DNA of 64,000 nucleotides from Tateyamaria omphalii (lineage in GTDB: Bacteria; Pseudomonadota; Alphaproteobacteria; Rhodobacterales; Rhodobacteraceae), in NCBI RefSeq assembly GCF_014651375.1, contig NZ_BMWT01000008.1, forward strand, positions 1-64,000. Reading direction: 5' to 3'. Below the pieces are notes generated by a model, which ran no database searches, was not told where the DNA came from, and saw only the letters and a list, made by a program, of their open reading frames with translations. The position numbers and the translations under genes are program-made. Of this stretch, positions 37,849 through 45,784 are shown one piece after another; position 1 is the first letter of the stretch, and every line of letters begins with the position of its first letter.

Positions 37849-38280
37849 TCAGCCTCCAAACACGTGACGGATCAGAAAAACGGTGATCGCGGCAGTCACC
37901 ATGAAGGTCGGCACGGCGACCAGAGAACGAACTGACAGGCGCGACAGCCCGCACACCCCGTGACCGGATGTGCAGCCGGACCCCAGGCTCGCGCCAAGGC
38001 CGACAATGACACCACCAATGACAATCATGGTCGGGCTGATCGGCACCGTCAGGGCAGGCATCGCACCCGTCACACCAAAGATCAGGCCGGGTGCAAGCAC
38101 CATGCCCACGATCAGCGCCAACCGCCATGTCAGCTCGTCTCGGCTTTCCGCGAACACCGCGCCGGACAGAATGCCCGTGGCACCAAAAATGCGCCCAAGG
38201 CCAAGCATCAGCAACACCGCGCCCAGACCAATAAACGCGCCACCCGTCAGCGAGGCAAAGGGGGTAAAAGCCGTTTCCAT
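37849..38280 (-). CDS. YeeE/YedE-related membrane protein (PmpA-like)
   Basis: A 143-residue membrane protein starting METAFTPFASLTGGAFIGLGAV. It holds the YeeE signature GSGCTSGHGVCGLSRLS with two cysteines, conserved in thiosulfate-type transporters. The ATG at 38280 follows directly after the DUF2892 gene; the longer frame overlapping that gene is not credible. It pairs with the shorter relative to carry sulfur anions or sulfane-sulfur species. Confidence 0.86.
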   Translation of the reverse strand: METAFTPFASLTGGAFIGLGAVLLMLGLGRIFGATGILSGAVFAESRDELTWRLALIVGMVLAPGLIFGVTGAMPALTVPISPTMIVIGGVIVGLGASLGSGCTSGHGVCGLSRLSVRSLVAVPTFMVTAAITVFLIRHVFGG

Positions 38281-38284
38281 ACGC

Positions 38285-38497
38285 TCAAACCTTGCAGGTC
38301 TTGAGGCCAAAGATCGTATAGATCGGGCAAATGCGGGTCGCGGCAACAACGACCATCACAACGCCAACAATGGCTGCGCCGTATTTCACAACGCCGCCCT
38401 CGAAGGCGGGCAGCCCGCTTAGAAATGCAAGGTACAAAAGGCCAAGGCCCAAAGCAGTCCGCAGGATGCGGTCAATGGTTCCGACATTCGTGGTCAT
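38285..38497 (-). CDS. DUF2892-family small membrane protein
   Basis: A 70-residue protein starting MTTNVGTIDRILRTALGLGLL, with two hydrophobic helices and a C-terminal CPIYTIFGLKT motif. This is the DUF2892 signature; the family often travels with sulfurtransferases and YeeE proteins. A GGAGAG site precedes the ATG at 38497 by 4 bases, so this start is preferred over 38509. Its precise role is unknown. Confidence 0.86.
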   Translation of the reverse strand: MTTNVGTIDRILRTALGLGLLYLAFLSGLPAFEGGVVKYGAAIVGVVMVVVAATRICPIYTIFGLKTCKV

Positions 38498-38554
38498 GAT
38501 GCTCTCCATTCAGATAACTTGGAGAACAGATACAATTTCGATTTCCGCCCATCA

Positions 38555-38567
38555 GTGACATTGTCAC
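38555..38567. promoter_or_regulatory. Palindromic candidate operator upstream of the sulfide operon
   Basis: GTGACA-T-TGTCAC, a perfect 13-bp palindrome, lies between the Crp/Fnr gene and the DUF2892 gene, about 60 bp upstream of the latter's start. It resembles a Crp/Fnr half-site dyad (GTGAC-N3-GTCAC) but with a spacer one base shorter than in the FNR box. It is the best candidate site for the local regulator. Confidence 0.5.
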
Positions 38568-38589
38568 CCAAAACGAAAAAACAGAACCA

Positions 38590-39252
38590 TCAGCCAGCCT
38601 CGGCAATCCTCCGCAACGCAACCTTGTCAACAAGCGCAATGCGGCCCCGCGATTGCGCAATCAGGCCGCGCTTCTGAAAATCCGACAGAATCCGGCTGAT
38701 CACTTCACGCGCGGTTCCAAGTTCACTGGCCAGATTCTGGTGTGTCGTGGGTATTTCCTTGTGATCCCCGGCCAAGGCCAAGAGGCGTTCAGCCAAACGC
38801 ACATCCATATGTCCAAAAGCGACGTCATCGACAACGCGCAGCAAGTCGATCAACCGGCGCGAATACGCCGCAAACACAAACTTCCGAAAGGCTTCTTCCT
38901 CGGAAACAAGCCGATCAAATGCAGGCTTTGGCAGCACAATGGCAGTGATGTTGGTCTCGGCAATACCTTCGGCGTTATAGGCCTCTTCTGCCAACATACA
39001 GGCCGTCGTCAGCACACAGCTTTCCCCGGCGTCCACGCGGTAAAGAACAATCTCGCGCCCTGCCTCGGAACTCTGAGACACCCGTATGCGGCCATCATAC
39101 AAAAAAAACAGGCTATCCGGCACATTGGTTGGACCAAAAACCTGCGCACCCGCACCCAGATGAATGATCCGCGCCACGCTGATCAACCGATCACGGACGG
39201 CGCGCGGCAAGGCGGCAGTGCCTTGAAATCGTTCTGTCCAATCCTCGATCAT
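38590..39252 (-). CDS. Crp/Fnr-family transcriptional regulator of the sulfide island
   Basis: A 220-residue regulator with an N-terminal cyclic-nucleotide-binding-like barrel and a C-terminal HTH (TTHQNLASELGTAREVISRILSDFQKRGLI). Two cysteines are spaced C-x5-C (GESCVLTTAC) in the middle of the sensor domain; there is no N-terminal Fnr cysteine cluster. Such a pair could sense persulfides, which is inference. Start is ATG 39252. The gene stands in front of the DUF2892-YeeE-MBL-SQR-SulP set and on the same strand. Confidence 0.86.
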   Translation of the reverse strand: MIEDWTERFQGTAALPRAVRDRLISVARIIHLGAGAQVFGPTNVPDSLFFLYDGRIRVSQSSEAGREIVLYRVDAGESCVLTTACMLAEEAYNAEGIAETNITAIVLPKPAFDRLVSEEEAFRKFVFAAYSRRLIDLLRVVDDVAFGHMDVRLAERLLALAGDHKEIPTTHQNLASELGTAREVISRILSDFQKRGLIAQSRGRIALVDKVALRRIAEAG

Positions 39253-39590
39253 CAACTCTCATCCAGTTTGGGGTTTTCAAGCTCACCAACGGCAGAACAC
39301 GCAGGACAAGATCTGAGCCCAATGCCTGCCTCAACGCGGCAGGTCGACAAAACATATATTTGCGCGGCACGGTCTCGCAAGATGTCCCCTTGTCAGGGCC
39401 TTGGGCACACTTGGCGCTCACTTGCGTGACCCGATCCATTCGTTCGAAGTGCACAAGCTGACACTCATCAGTCCCCGCACATTCTGATCGCGTTGGAAAC
39501 GTCGCTCTCAGACAAGTCTGTTCGTGTGCGGGCTGACGTCTGGAGCAAAGGCGCTGTTCACTCTCTACAAGATCCAGAGAGAAACAAACC
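39253..39590. other. Intergenic region between divergent Crp/Fnr and MttB-like genes
   Basis: About 340 bp with no credible gene. It must contain promoters for both divergent genes. A short CCTGCC / GGCAGG inverted repeat occurs at 39325-39343. The mttB-like ATG is preceded by GAGAGAAA at about 8 bases. No other structure stands out. Confidence 0.5.
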
Positions 39591-41135
39591 ATGTCACAAA
39601 CCCGCATCCGATCCGGCGGCCGTGCCAGTCGGCGCGCCCTGCGTTCCACACCCAATGTCGCCATGCTGCCCGGCCTCAGAAACACGCTGCCGTGGTGCGA
39701 GATTATGAATGGGTCACAGGTGGAACGGATTGATGCCGCTTCCATGGACATCCTTGAAAACGTGGGCGTTGTGTTCCGCGATGACATCGCACTGGCCGAC
39801 TGGACAGCCGCCGGGGCAAAGGTTGTGGGCGAAACCGTTTATCTTGACCGGGGCCTTGTCCGCGACCTGATCTCGACGATCCCGTCCGACTTCACGTATC
39901 ACGCCCGTGACCCCCAGAAAAATGTACGCCTTGGCGGACGGCACAGCATCTTTGTGCCCATGACCGGCGCGCCGTTCCTGCGCGATCTTGAGGACGTGCG
40001 GCGCAACCCCACGCTCGACGATCTGGCAATGTTTCACAAGCTCAGCCACATGATGCCCAGCCTGCATTCGTCCGCCCATCACATCGTGGAACCCTACGAT
40101 CACCCGATCAGTCACCGCCATCTGCGGATCACTTATTCGTCCATGAAACACTCGGACAAGACTTTCATGGGCATGACCACCAGCCCCAAGAACGCCGAGG
40201 ACGTGATGGACATGTGCGCGATCCTCTTTGGTGAGGACTTCATGGAGGATCACCCGGTCACGACGGGCAATTGCAACGGCAACTCACCCCTTGTCTGGGA
40301 CGAAACCATGCTGGGGGCCATGCGGGCATTTTCCAAGCGCAATCAACCTGTTCTGTGCTCGCCCTTCGTGCTGGGCGGGGCCAATACCCCGGCCTCGGTC
40401 GCCGCATCCGTTGCGCAACTGAATGCCGAGGCGCTGTCGGCCCTCGCGTATACCCAAGTGATCCGGCGCGGGGCGCCCGCGATCTATGGTCACTATCTGT
40501 CCACCGTGTCGATGAAGTCTGGCGCGCCGATGGCCGGCACGCCAGAGATTTCCATGATGAACTTCATGATCGGCCAGATGGCTCGGTATTACAACGTGCC
40601 TTGGCGCACCTCGAACACGCTTGGCGGGGCCAAGACCTTTGACGCTCAGGCCGGGTACGAAAGCGCCACGACCCTGTCCGCCGTGATGCATGCCGGGGCC
40701 AATTACATCTGGCATTCCGCGGGCTGGAACGAAGCGGGTATGCATTGCTCGGTCGCCAAGTTCGTCGTGGACGCCGAACAATGCGCCATGGCCTATCGCA
40801 TGGCCGAAGGTCTGAAATGGCACGACTTCGAGGCGGCTCTGGCCGCCGTGCCGGATGTCGGTCCTGGCGGGCACTATCTGGGCCACCCCCACACGCAAGA
40901 GAACTTTCAGACGGCCTTTTTCATGCCGAACCTCTTCGACAACAATTCGATCGAGCAGTGGCAGGCCGAAGGATCAAAAGAGATAACGGAACGCGCTTTG
41001 ACGCACGCCGTCAACCTTTTGGGAACCTATGAGGAGCCAAGATTGGACGAAGCCGTGGACGACGCACTGCACGACTACATCGCAAGACGGGAGCGGGAGA
41101 TACCGACGGCAGACGCGTTGAACCAGGACTACTGA
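39591..41135 (+). CDS. MttB-family (non-pyrrolysine) methyltransferase
   Basis: A 514-residue TIM-barrel methyltransferase of the trimethylamine methyltransferase family. The reading frame has no internal amber codon, so it belongs to the non-pyrrolysine group, which acts on quaternary amines such as glycine betaine, carnitine or proline betaine by moving a methyl group to a corrinoid protein. Recognisable parts are MTTSPKNAEDV, TTGNCNGNSPLVWDE and NTLGGAKTFDAQAGYESA. No corrinoid protein or activator is encoded nearby. It faces the GntR-DapA-ALDH operon. Confidence 0.85.
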   Translation: MSQTRIRSGGRASRRALRSTPNVAMLPGLRNTLPWCEIMNGSQVERIDAASMDILENVGVVFRDDIALADWTAAGAKVVGETVYLDRGLVRDLISTIPSDFTYHARDPQKNVRLGGRHSIFVPMTGAPFLRDLEDVRRNPTLDDLAMFHKLSHMMPSLHSSAHHIVEPYDHPISHRHLRITYSSMKHSDKTFMGMTTSPKNAEDVMDMCAILFGEDFMEDHPVTTGNCNGNSPLVWDETMLGAMRAFSKRNQPVLCSPFVLGGANTPASVAASVAQLNAEALSALAYTQVIRRGAPAIYGHYLSTVSMKSGAPMAGTPEISMMNFMIGQMARYYNVPWRTSNTLGGAKTFDAQAGYESATTLSAVMHAGANYIWHSAGWNEAGMHCSVAKFVVDAEQCAMAYRMAEGLKWHDFEAALAAVPDVGPGGHYLGHPHTQENFQTAFFMPNLFDNNSIEQWQAEGSKEITERALTHAVNLLGTYEEPRLDEAVDDALHDYIARREREIPTADALNQDY

Positions 41136-41232
41136 TTTTGGGATGAAATGTGCACAAATCCTCGAAAAGATCGAAAAGTGACATTTTTTGCATCTTTTCT
41201 GTGATCATCTGTGACTGAAAATTGATTTTTTA

Positions 41233-42558
41233 CTATTCATCACCCGCACGCCACTCTTTCCAGCGCAGATAGGCATTCGCTCCAAGGGTCGCGATAGGTT
41301 GCGGAGGCAGGCATTTTGGCTCTGCTTCTGCTTCGAAATAGTCCGCAATCTCGGATGGTTGACCACAGCACCGATCCGCCGCCGCGATGCCCGTCAACGT
41401 CCCCCGCGCCGTGCCCAATCCGTTCTGCACACAGGCACTGAACAGCCCCTGCTCGATCTCACGTGCATGGGCCACACCGTTCAGGGACAGGCACAAATGC
41501 CCGCCCCACACCTGAGCCTGACGCACACCGGTCAAATGCGGGAACCTCGCGGCAAAGGCGCGGGCGTGGGCGCGTGCCGCCCGCCCCATGTCGCGGTCCG
41601 TGGGGTGCATTCCAGGCCGCACCACCGCACAATTGCGGGTGACAATCCGGTGCCCGCCCTGTCCCGTATCGATCCGACGCATGGTGGTGCCCATAGGATC
41701 GGATGGCGTCACACCCCAACGCGACGCGCCGCCCACGACCTGCGGATCCAGCTCCTCCGTCATCGACGCAAACAGGAACAATTGCACCAGCCGCCCCTCG
41801 GCCACACCAAAACTCTCCAAATGCCCATTCACCGCAAGGATCACGCGCTCGGCCGTGACCGACCCCTTGGGCGTCCGTAACACCCAATCCCGCCCCGCGC
41901 GCGCAAAGCCCAGCACCGGACTGCGGTCATACACCTCCGCCCTGCGGGCCAGACCCGCTGCCAGCCCGCGCACATAGCCCGCAGGCTGCAACATAACGGT
42001 GCCCGGCGTGTACAGACCCGACCGGTAATGCGCCGCACCGGTCAACTCTTTCATCCCCGCAGCATCCAGCCGCTCATGGGATTCTCCCAACGTTTCCAAA
42101 TGCTTGGCATAGCTCCGATTATGCGCATCCCCCGCTTCCGTCGCGGCCCCATTCACCTTGCCCACGGGGTCGAAGTAGTCCGGCGAAATCCCGTATTCAT
42201 CCACAGCATCGCGGGCAAAATCAATTGCCTCGCGGTTCAGCCGCGTCAGCGTACGATCATCCCCCGCGCCCGCATAATCTTCGGACGCAAGATCATGCGG
42301 CAGATCAATCATAAAACCGGAATTGCGCCCCGCCGCGCCATCCGCCACGCGCCACGCATCCAACACAACAACCCGCGCCTGCGGCCAGTGCTGCAGCACG
42401 CGCCGCGCCGCCGATAGTCCCGCAAAACCAGCGCCCACAACGGCCACATCCGCCGTCACTTGGGTCTCAAGCCGGGGAAAGGATGGCCCCGGCCCCAATA
42501 TCTCCGCCCAACCTGCTGGACCGCGATGCCGTGGCAAGCGGCGCGCGGCATATCTCAT
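41233..42558 (-). CDS. FAD-dependent oxidoreductase of the D-amino acid/glycine oxidase (DAO) family
   Basis: A 441-residue flavoprotein. The Rossmann motif DVAVVGAGFAGLSAARRV appears near residue 40, and GRNSGFMIDLPHD and the C-terminal GVAHAREIEQGLF region fit the DAO fold. It oxidises a secondary or primary amine with FAD. It is the last gene of a four-gene operon and overlaps the ALDH stop as ATGA. Possible roles include a PuuB-like amine oxidase or an N-demethylating enzyme. Confidence 0.85.
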   Translation of the reverse strand: MRYAARRLPRHRGPAGWAEILGPGPSFPRLETQVTADVAVVGAGFAGLSAARRVLQHWPQARVVVLDAWRVADGAAGRNSGFMIDLPHDLASEDYAGAGDDRTLTRLNREAIDFARDAVDEYGISPDYFDPVGKVNGAATEAGDAHNRSYAKHLETLGESHERLDAAGMKELTGAAHYRSGLYTPGTVMLQPAGYVRGLAAGLARRAEVYDRSPVLGFARAGRDWVLRTPKGSVTAERVILAVNGHLESFGVAEGRLVQLFLFASMTEELDPQVVGGASRWGVTPSDPMGTTMRRIDTGQGGHRIVTRNCAVVRPGMHPTDRDMGRAARAHARAFAARFPHLTGVRQAQVWGGHLCLSLNGVAHAREIEQGLFSACVQNGLGTARGTLTGIAAADRCCGQPSEIADYFEAEAEPKCLPPQPIATLGANAYLRWKEWRAGDE

Positions 42559-44042
42559 TCCACGGCCTCGTCTGCATCATCGGACAGGTCCACCCAGATG
42601 GTCTTGATCTGGGTGTATTGATCATGGGCCTGCACCCCGTTGTCGCGCCCACCAAAGCCCGACATCTTCATGCCCCCGAACGGTGTCGCAATGTCACCCT
42701 CTCCATACGCATTGACGGTCACGGTCCCCGCACGCAACGTCCGGGCCCCGCGCAGGGCACGCTTGGCGTTGGAGGTAAACAGAGACGCACACAAACCATA
42801 GGGTGTGTCGTTGGCAACCGCCATAGCCTCGTCAAAGGACGCAACCGGGATCACCGCGAGGACCGGGCCAAAAATCTCGTCCCGTGCCAAGGGATTATCC
42901 GACGCAGCTGAGACAACGGTTGGAGAGACAAAGGGTTTATCCACAGCGCCACCCACAAGTATGTCCCCAGCCTTTTCCACATACCCACAGACTTTATCAA
43001 AATGCGAACCACTCACCAGCGCCCCTTGCCGCGTCTCGGGGTCCAACGGATCGCCCACCGGCAAATGGCGCATATGGGCCTCGATCCGCGCCAGCAGGTC
43101 CTCCCGCACATCCTCGTGCACGATCAGGCGCGAAATGGCGGAACAGTTTTCACCCATGTTCCAGAACGCGCCGTTGACGATGTGCTGCGCCACACGGTCA
43201 AGGTTTTCAGCATCGTCCATGACGACACAGGGGTTCTTGCCTCCCATCTCCAACACGACCTCTTTCGCATTGGATTCAGCTGCATAGCTCAAGAACTTCA
43301 TGCCCGTTTCGGTCGACCCGGTAAAGCTGACCATGTCGATGTCCATGTGCCGTCCAATCGGCTCGCCCACATCCAGACCATGCCCGGGGACCACGTTCAG
43401 CACCCCGCGCGGCACACCGGCCTCCATCGCCAGCTCAGCCAACCGCAAGGCCGTCAGCGAGGTCTCCTCGGCAGGTTTCAACACCACCGAACAGCCAGAG
43501 GCGAGCGCGGGCCCGATCTTCCACGCCATCATCAGCAGCGGGAAATTCCACGGCAAAACCAACCCGACAACGCCCACAGGCTCGCGCACCACCATCGCAA
43601 TGTGATCATCCGAAGCGGGCGCGACGGAATCGTAAATCTTGTCGATGGCTTCCGCATGCCACTTGATGCAGTGAATGGCCTCGGGCACGTCCACCGTCTC
43701 GCAATCAAAGATCGTCTTGCCGCTGTCGACGCTTTCCAACACGGCCAGTTCGCGAGCGTTCCGGGTCATCAGTTTGCACAGCCGGATCAACACATCCTTG
43801 CGGTCGCTTGGGTGCAATCGCGACCAGCGGCCATCGTCAAACGCCTCGCGCGCTTTGAGCACCGCAAAATCCACATCTTCCGCCCCACAGGCCGACACTT
43901 TCGCAATCACATCCCCCGTCGCAGGGTTCACGCTATCAAACATCTTGCCGGACGCAGCGTGCCGAAACCCACCGTCGATAAAAGCACTTGTGGCCGGGCT
44001 CAGATCTGCAGCTATGGCCTTGTATTCTTCTGTCGTCAGCAT
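42555..44042 (-). CDS. NAD(P)-dependent aldehyde dehydrogenase (PuuC-like)
   Basis: A 495-residue ALDH. The catalytic residues are visible as E265 (VVLEMGGKNP) and C300 (WNMGENCSA), with the cofactor-binding LPWNFPLLM and FTGSTETG. It resembles gamma-glutamyl-gamma-aminobutyraldehyde and similar semialdehyde dehydrogenases. It lies between the DapA-like lyase and the FAD oxidase genes, so it would oxidise the aldehyde formed by one of them. Confidence 0.88.
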   Translation of the reverse strand: MLTTEEYKAIAADLSPATSAFIDGGFRHAASGKMFDSVNPATGDVIAKVSACGAEDVDFAVLKAREAFDDGRWSRLHPSDRKDVLIRLCKLMTRNARELAVLESVDSGKTIFDCETVDVPEAIHCIKWHAEAIDKIYDSVAPASDDHIAMVVREPVGVVGLVLPWNFPLLMMAWKIGPALASGCSVVLKPAEETSLTALRLAELAMEAGVPRGVLNVVPGHGLDVGEPIGRHMDIDMVSFTGSTETGMKFLSYAAESNAKEVVLEMGGKNPCVVMDDAENLDRVAQHIVNGAFWNMGENCSAISRLIVHEDVREDLLARIEAHMRHLPVGDPLDPETRQGALVSGSHFDKVCGYVEKAGDILVGGAVDKPFVSPTVVSAASDNPLARDEIFGPVLAVIPVASFDEAMAVANDTPYGLCASLFTSNAKRALRGARTLRAGTVTVNAYGEGDIATPFGGMKMSGFGGRDNGVQAHDQYTQIKTIWVDLSDDADEAVE

Positions 44043-44045
44043 GGA

Positions 44046-44963
44046 TTATTCCTCCGCCTCGATCTGCGCGATGGTGGTCTTCAGCACGCGGATCACCTGT
44101 TCCAGCGCGCGCTTGTCATCCTTGTTAAGCGCCTTGAGCGGCGGTCGGATCGCGCCCGTCTCAATGCCCTGGAACGTCACGCCGTACTTGATGCATTGCA
44201 CGAACTTGCCGCCCTGCTCCAGCACCCGCATCAGCGGCATCATGGCCGACATGATGCGGCGGCCCTTGTCGAAATTCTCTTCGACCACGCAGGCACGCCA
44301 CAAGGCGATATGCTCGTCAGGCAGGAAGTTCGATCCGCCACAAACCCAGCTTTTGGCCCCCCAGGCAAAGAATTCCAGCGCCTGATCGTCCATGCCACAG
44401 GACATCTGGATATGCGGGTAATCCCGCGCCAGCAGGTGTACCCGATTGATATCACCCGAACTTTCCTTGATCGCACAGAAATTCCGGGACCTGCCAACGC
44501 GGTCAAGGAATTCCTCGCCCATATTCACACCCATCCGGCCCGGATAGTTGTAAAGCATGATGGGCAAATCGACGGCCTTGTCGATGGCAAGGGCGGCCAG
44601 CGCGTTCTCCCGCTCGGTCGGCACCGCATAGGGCGGCGTGGCCACCAGCAGCGCATTGGCCCCTATGCCCTTGCCGCCCATGGCCAGCGCCATGCTGTCG
44701 GCTGGCAGCATCGCCCCCGTGCCCATGATCACCGGCACCCGGCCCGCCACGGTTCTGATCGTTCGTTCTGCCACATCCAGCCGTTCGGCGACGGTCATGG
44801 CATAATTCTCGCCGGTTGATCCGCCCGAAATCAGGCCGTGCACGCCCGCCGCGATCAGCCGTTCAAGCACAGCGTCCAAGGCTCCGAAGTCGGGCGAATA
44901 GTCCGCGTTGAACGGAGTGACAACGGGGGTATAGATCCCGTTGAACTCCATGATGGGCGTCAT
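44046..44963 (-). CDS. Dihydrodipicolinate synthase (DapA)-family lyase/aldolase
   Basis: A 305-residue TIM-barrel enzyme. The GGSTGEN loop (GLISGGSTGENYAM), the tyrosine in LYNYPGRMG and the Schiff-base lysine in CAIKESSGD are all present. In this genetic setting (GntR, ALDH, amine oxidase) it may be a dehydratase or deaminase of a proline- or sugar-acid-derived intermediate rather than DapA itself. ATG 44963 overlaps the GntR stop as ATGA and follows AGGAGGCG. Confidence 0.87.
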   Translation of the reverse strand: MTPIMEFNGIYTPVVTPFNADYSPDFGALDAVLERLIAAGVHGLISGGSTGENYAMTVAERLDVAERTIRTVAGRVPVIMGTGAMLPADSMALAMGGKGIGANALLVATPPYAVPTERENALAALAIDKAVDLPIMLYNYPGRMGVNMGEEFLDRVGRSRNFCAIKESSGDINRVHLLARDYPHIQMSCGMDDQALEFFAWGAKSWVCGGSNFLPDEHIALWRACVVEENFDKGRRIMSAMMPLMRVLEQGGKFVQCIKYGVTFQGIETGAIRPPLKALNKDDKRALEQVIRVLKTTIAQIEAEE

Positions 44964-45667
44964 AGGCGCGCCTCCTGTGGGGGTGGACCCAGTGGCAGAT
45001 CAAGGCCGCCGGGCATGACAAATTGCGCAATCCGGTCACGTGACAGCGCCCAGTGCGCCTGCGCCAGTTCTCCGGCGCGTGTGGCGTCCCGCGCGTCGAT
45101 GGCCTCGATAATCTGTTCGTGGTGATCGCGGGCCGTTTTGATCGTGTCTTTGTCCGCATCCGTGCGCGGGGCGTAGAACGTCATCGAGATACGGGCATGA
45201 TCCAGCAGCAGCCGGTTAAAGCTGGGCAACAGGAAGGGATTGTCCGCCATCTCGCCCGTGATGTGGTGAAAGCGGTCATTGGCGAGCGCCCGATCCGCCG
45301 TCGAGCCATTGCGCAGCGCGCGGATAAAAACGTCCTGCGCTTCGGCCAGTTCAACGACCTGCGCCGGTGTCCGGTTTTCCGCCGCGAGCTGCAGGATGGC
45401 TGCATAGATCATGGGGGCTGCGATGAAAAAGGCGCGGAGAGAGGCATGGGACATCTCCGACACCTGCGCGCCCCGGTTCTGGCGCAGGGTGACATATCCC
45501 TCACCCGCGAGCTGCCGCAGCACTTCCCGCATCGGCGTGCGGGACAGGCCGTGCTCCGCGCAGAGACGGGCTTCATCCAGATCGGCACCGGGCGCCAGGT
45601 CCAGCGTCAAGATACCGGCGACAAGCGCGTCATAGGCATCGGATTTAGGCGACGACTCAGATTGCAT
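44960..45667 (-). CDS. GntR-family (FCD) transcriptional regulator
   Basis: A 235-residue regulator starting MQSESSPKSDAYDALVAGILT. The winged helix (LCAEHGLSRTPMREVLRQLAGEGYVTLRQNRGAQV) is followed by an FCD effector domain with its metal-site histidines (FHHI, DHHEQII). It is the first gene of the DapA-like/ALDH/oxidase operon. A 13-bp dyad overlaps its start codon, which suggests autoregulation. No Shine-Dalgarno is close to ATG 45667, so the message may be leaderless. Confidence 0.86.
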   Translation of the reverse strand: MQSESSPKSDAYDALVAGILTLDLAPGADLDEARLCAEHGLSRTPMREVLRQLAGEGYVTLRQNRGAQVSEMSHASLRAFFIAAPMIYAAILQLAAENRTPAQVVELAEAQDVFIRALRNGSTADRALANDRFHHITGEMADNPFLLPSFNRLLLDHARISMTFYAPRTDADKDTIKTARDHHEQIIEAIDARDATRAGELAQAHWALSRDRIAQFVMPGGLDLPLGPPPQEARL

Positions 45668-45678
45668 ACAATATGTAT
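45666..45678. promoter_or_regulatory. Dyad overlapping the GntR start, candidate operator
   Basis: ATACA-ATA-TGTAT is an inverted repeat overlapping the ATG of the GntR gene; the minus strand reads ATACATATTGTAT. It resembles the TTGTATACAA-type boxes of FCD regulators. Binding here would block its own transcription and that of the downstream operon. Confidence 0.55.
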
Positions 45679-45715
45679 ACAAAACCTGCCCCCGCGGGGA
45701 CAATCCAAAAAGTAA

Positions 45716-45777
45716 GGCGCAGGTAAACCTGCGCCTTTGCCCTTTTTTCATCTGTAAGGCGCACCTATTGGTGCGCC
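45716..45777 (-). terminator. Tandem hairpins ending the molybdenum hydroxylase operon
   Basis: Two perfect 8-bp stems stand in series: GGCGCACC/GGTGCGCC (45758-45777) and GGCGCAGG/CCTGCGCC (45716-45735). On the minus strand the first is met 8 bp after the stop at 45785, and the second is followed by TTACTTTTTGG. This arrangement should terminate the operon before the GntR gene. The arms share GGCGCA, so it may be a duplication. Confidence 0.75.
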
Positions 45778-45784
45778 CGGCCAC

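Noticed and set aside
41164..41199. GAAAAGAT/ATCTTTTC inverted repeat between the MttB and FAD-oxidase genes
   Set aside because: The 20-base loop and AT-rich arms make a poor terminator; it may be composition only.
43002..44819. 605-codon plus-strand open frame antisense to the ALDH and DapA-like genes
   Set aside because: It has no recognisable domain and lies entirely opposite two enzymes with intact catalytic residues.
44046..44963. DapA-like gene taken as true dihydrodipicolinate synthase for lysine synthesis
   Set aside because: Its operon (GntR, ALDH, FAD oxidase) is catabolic and lacks lysine genes.
41233..45667. Complete hydroxyproline degradation operon
   Set aside because: A deaminase-like DapA protein, ALDH and DAO oxidase are present, but no proline-racemase-type epimerase is seen and the ALDH is closer to PuuC, so the substrate stays open.
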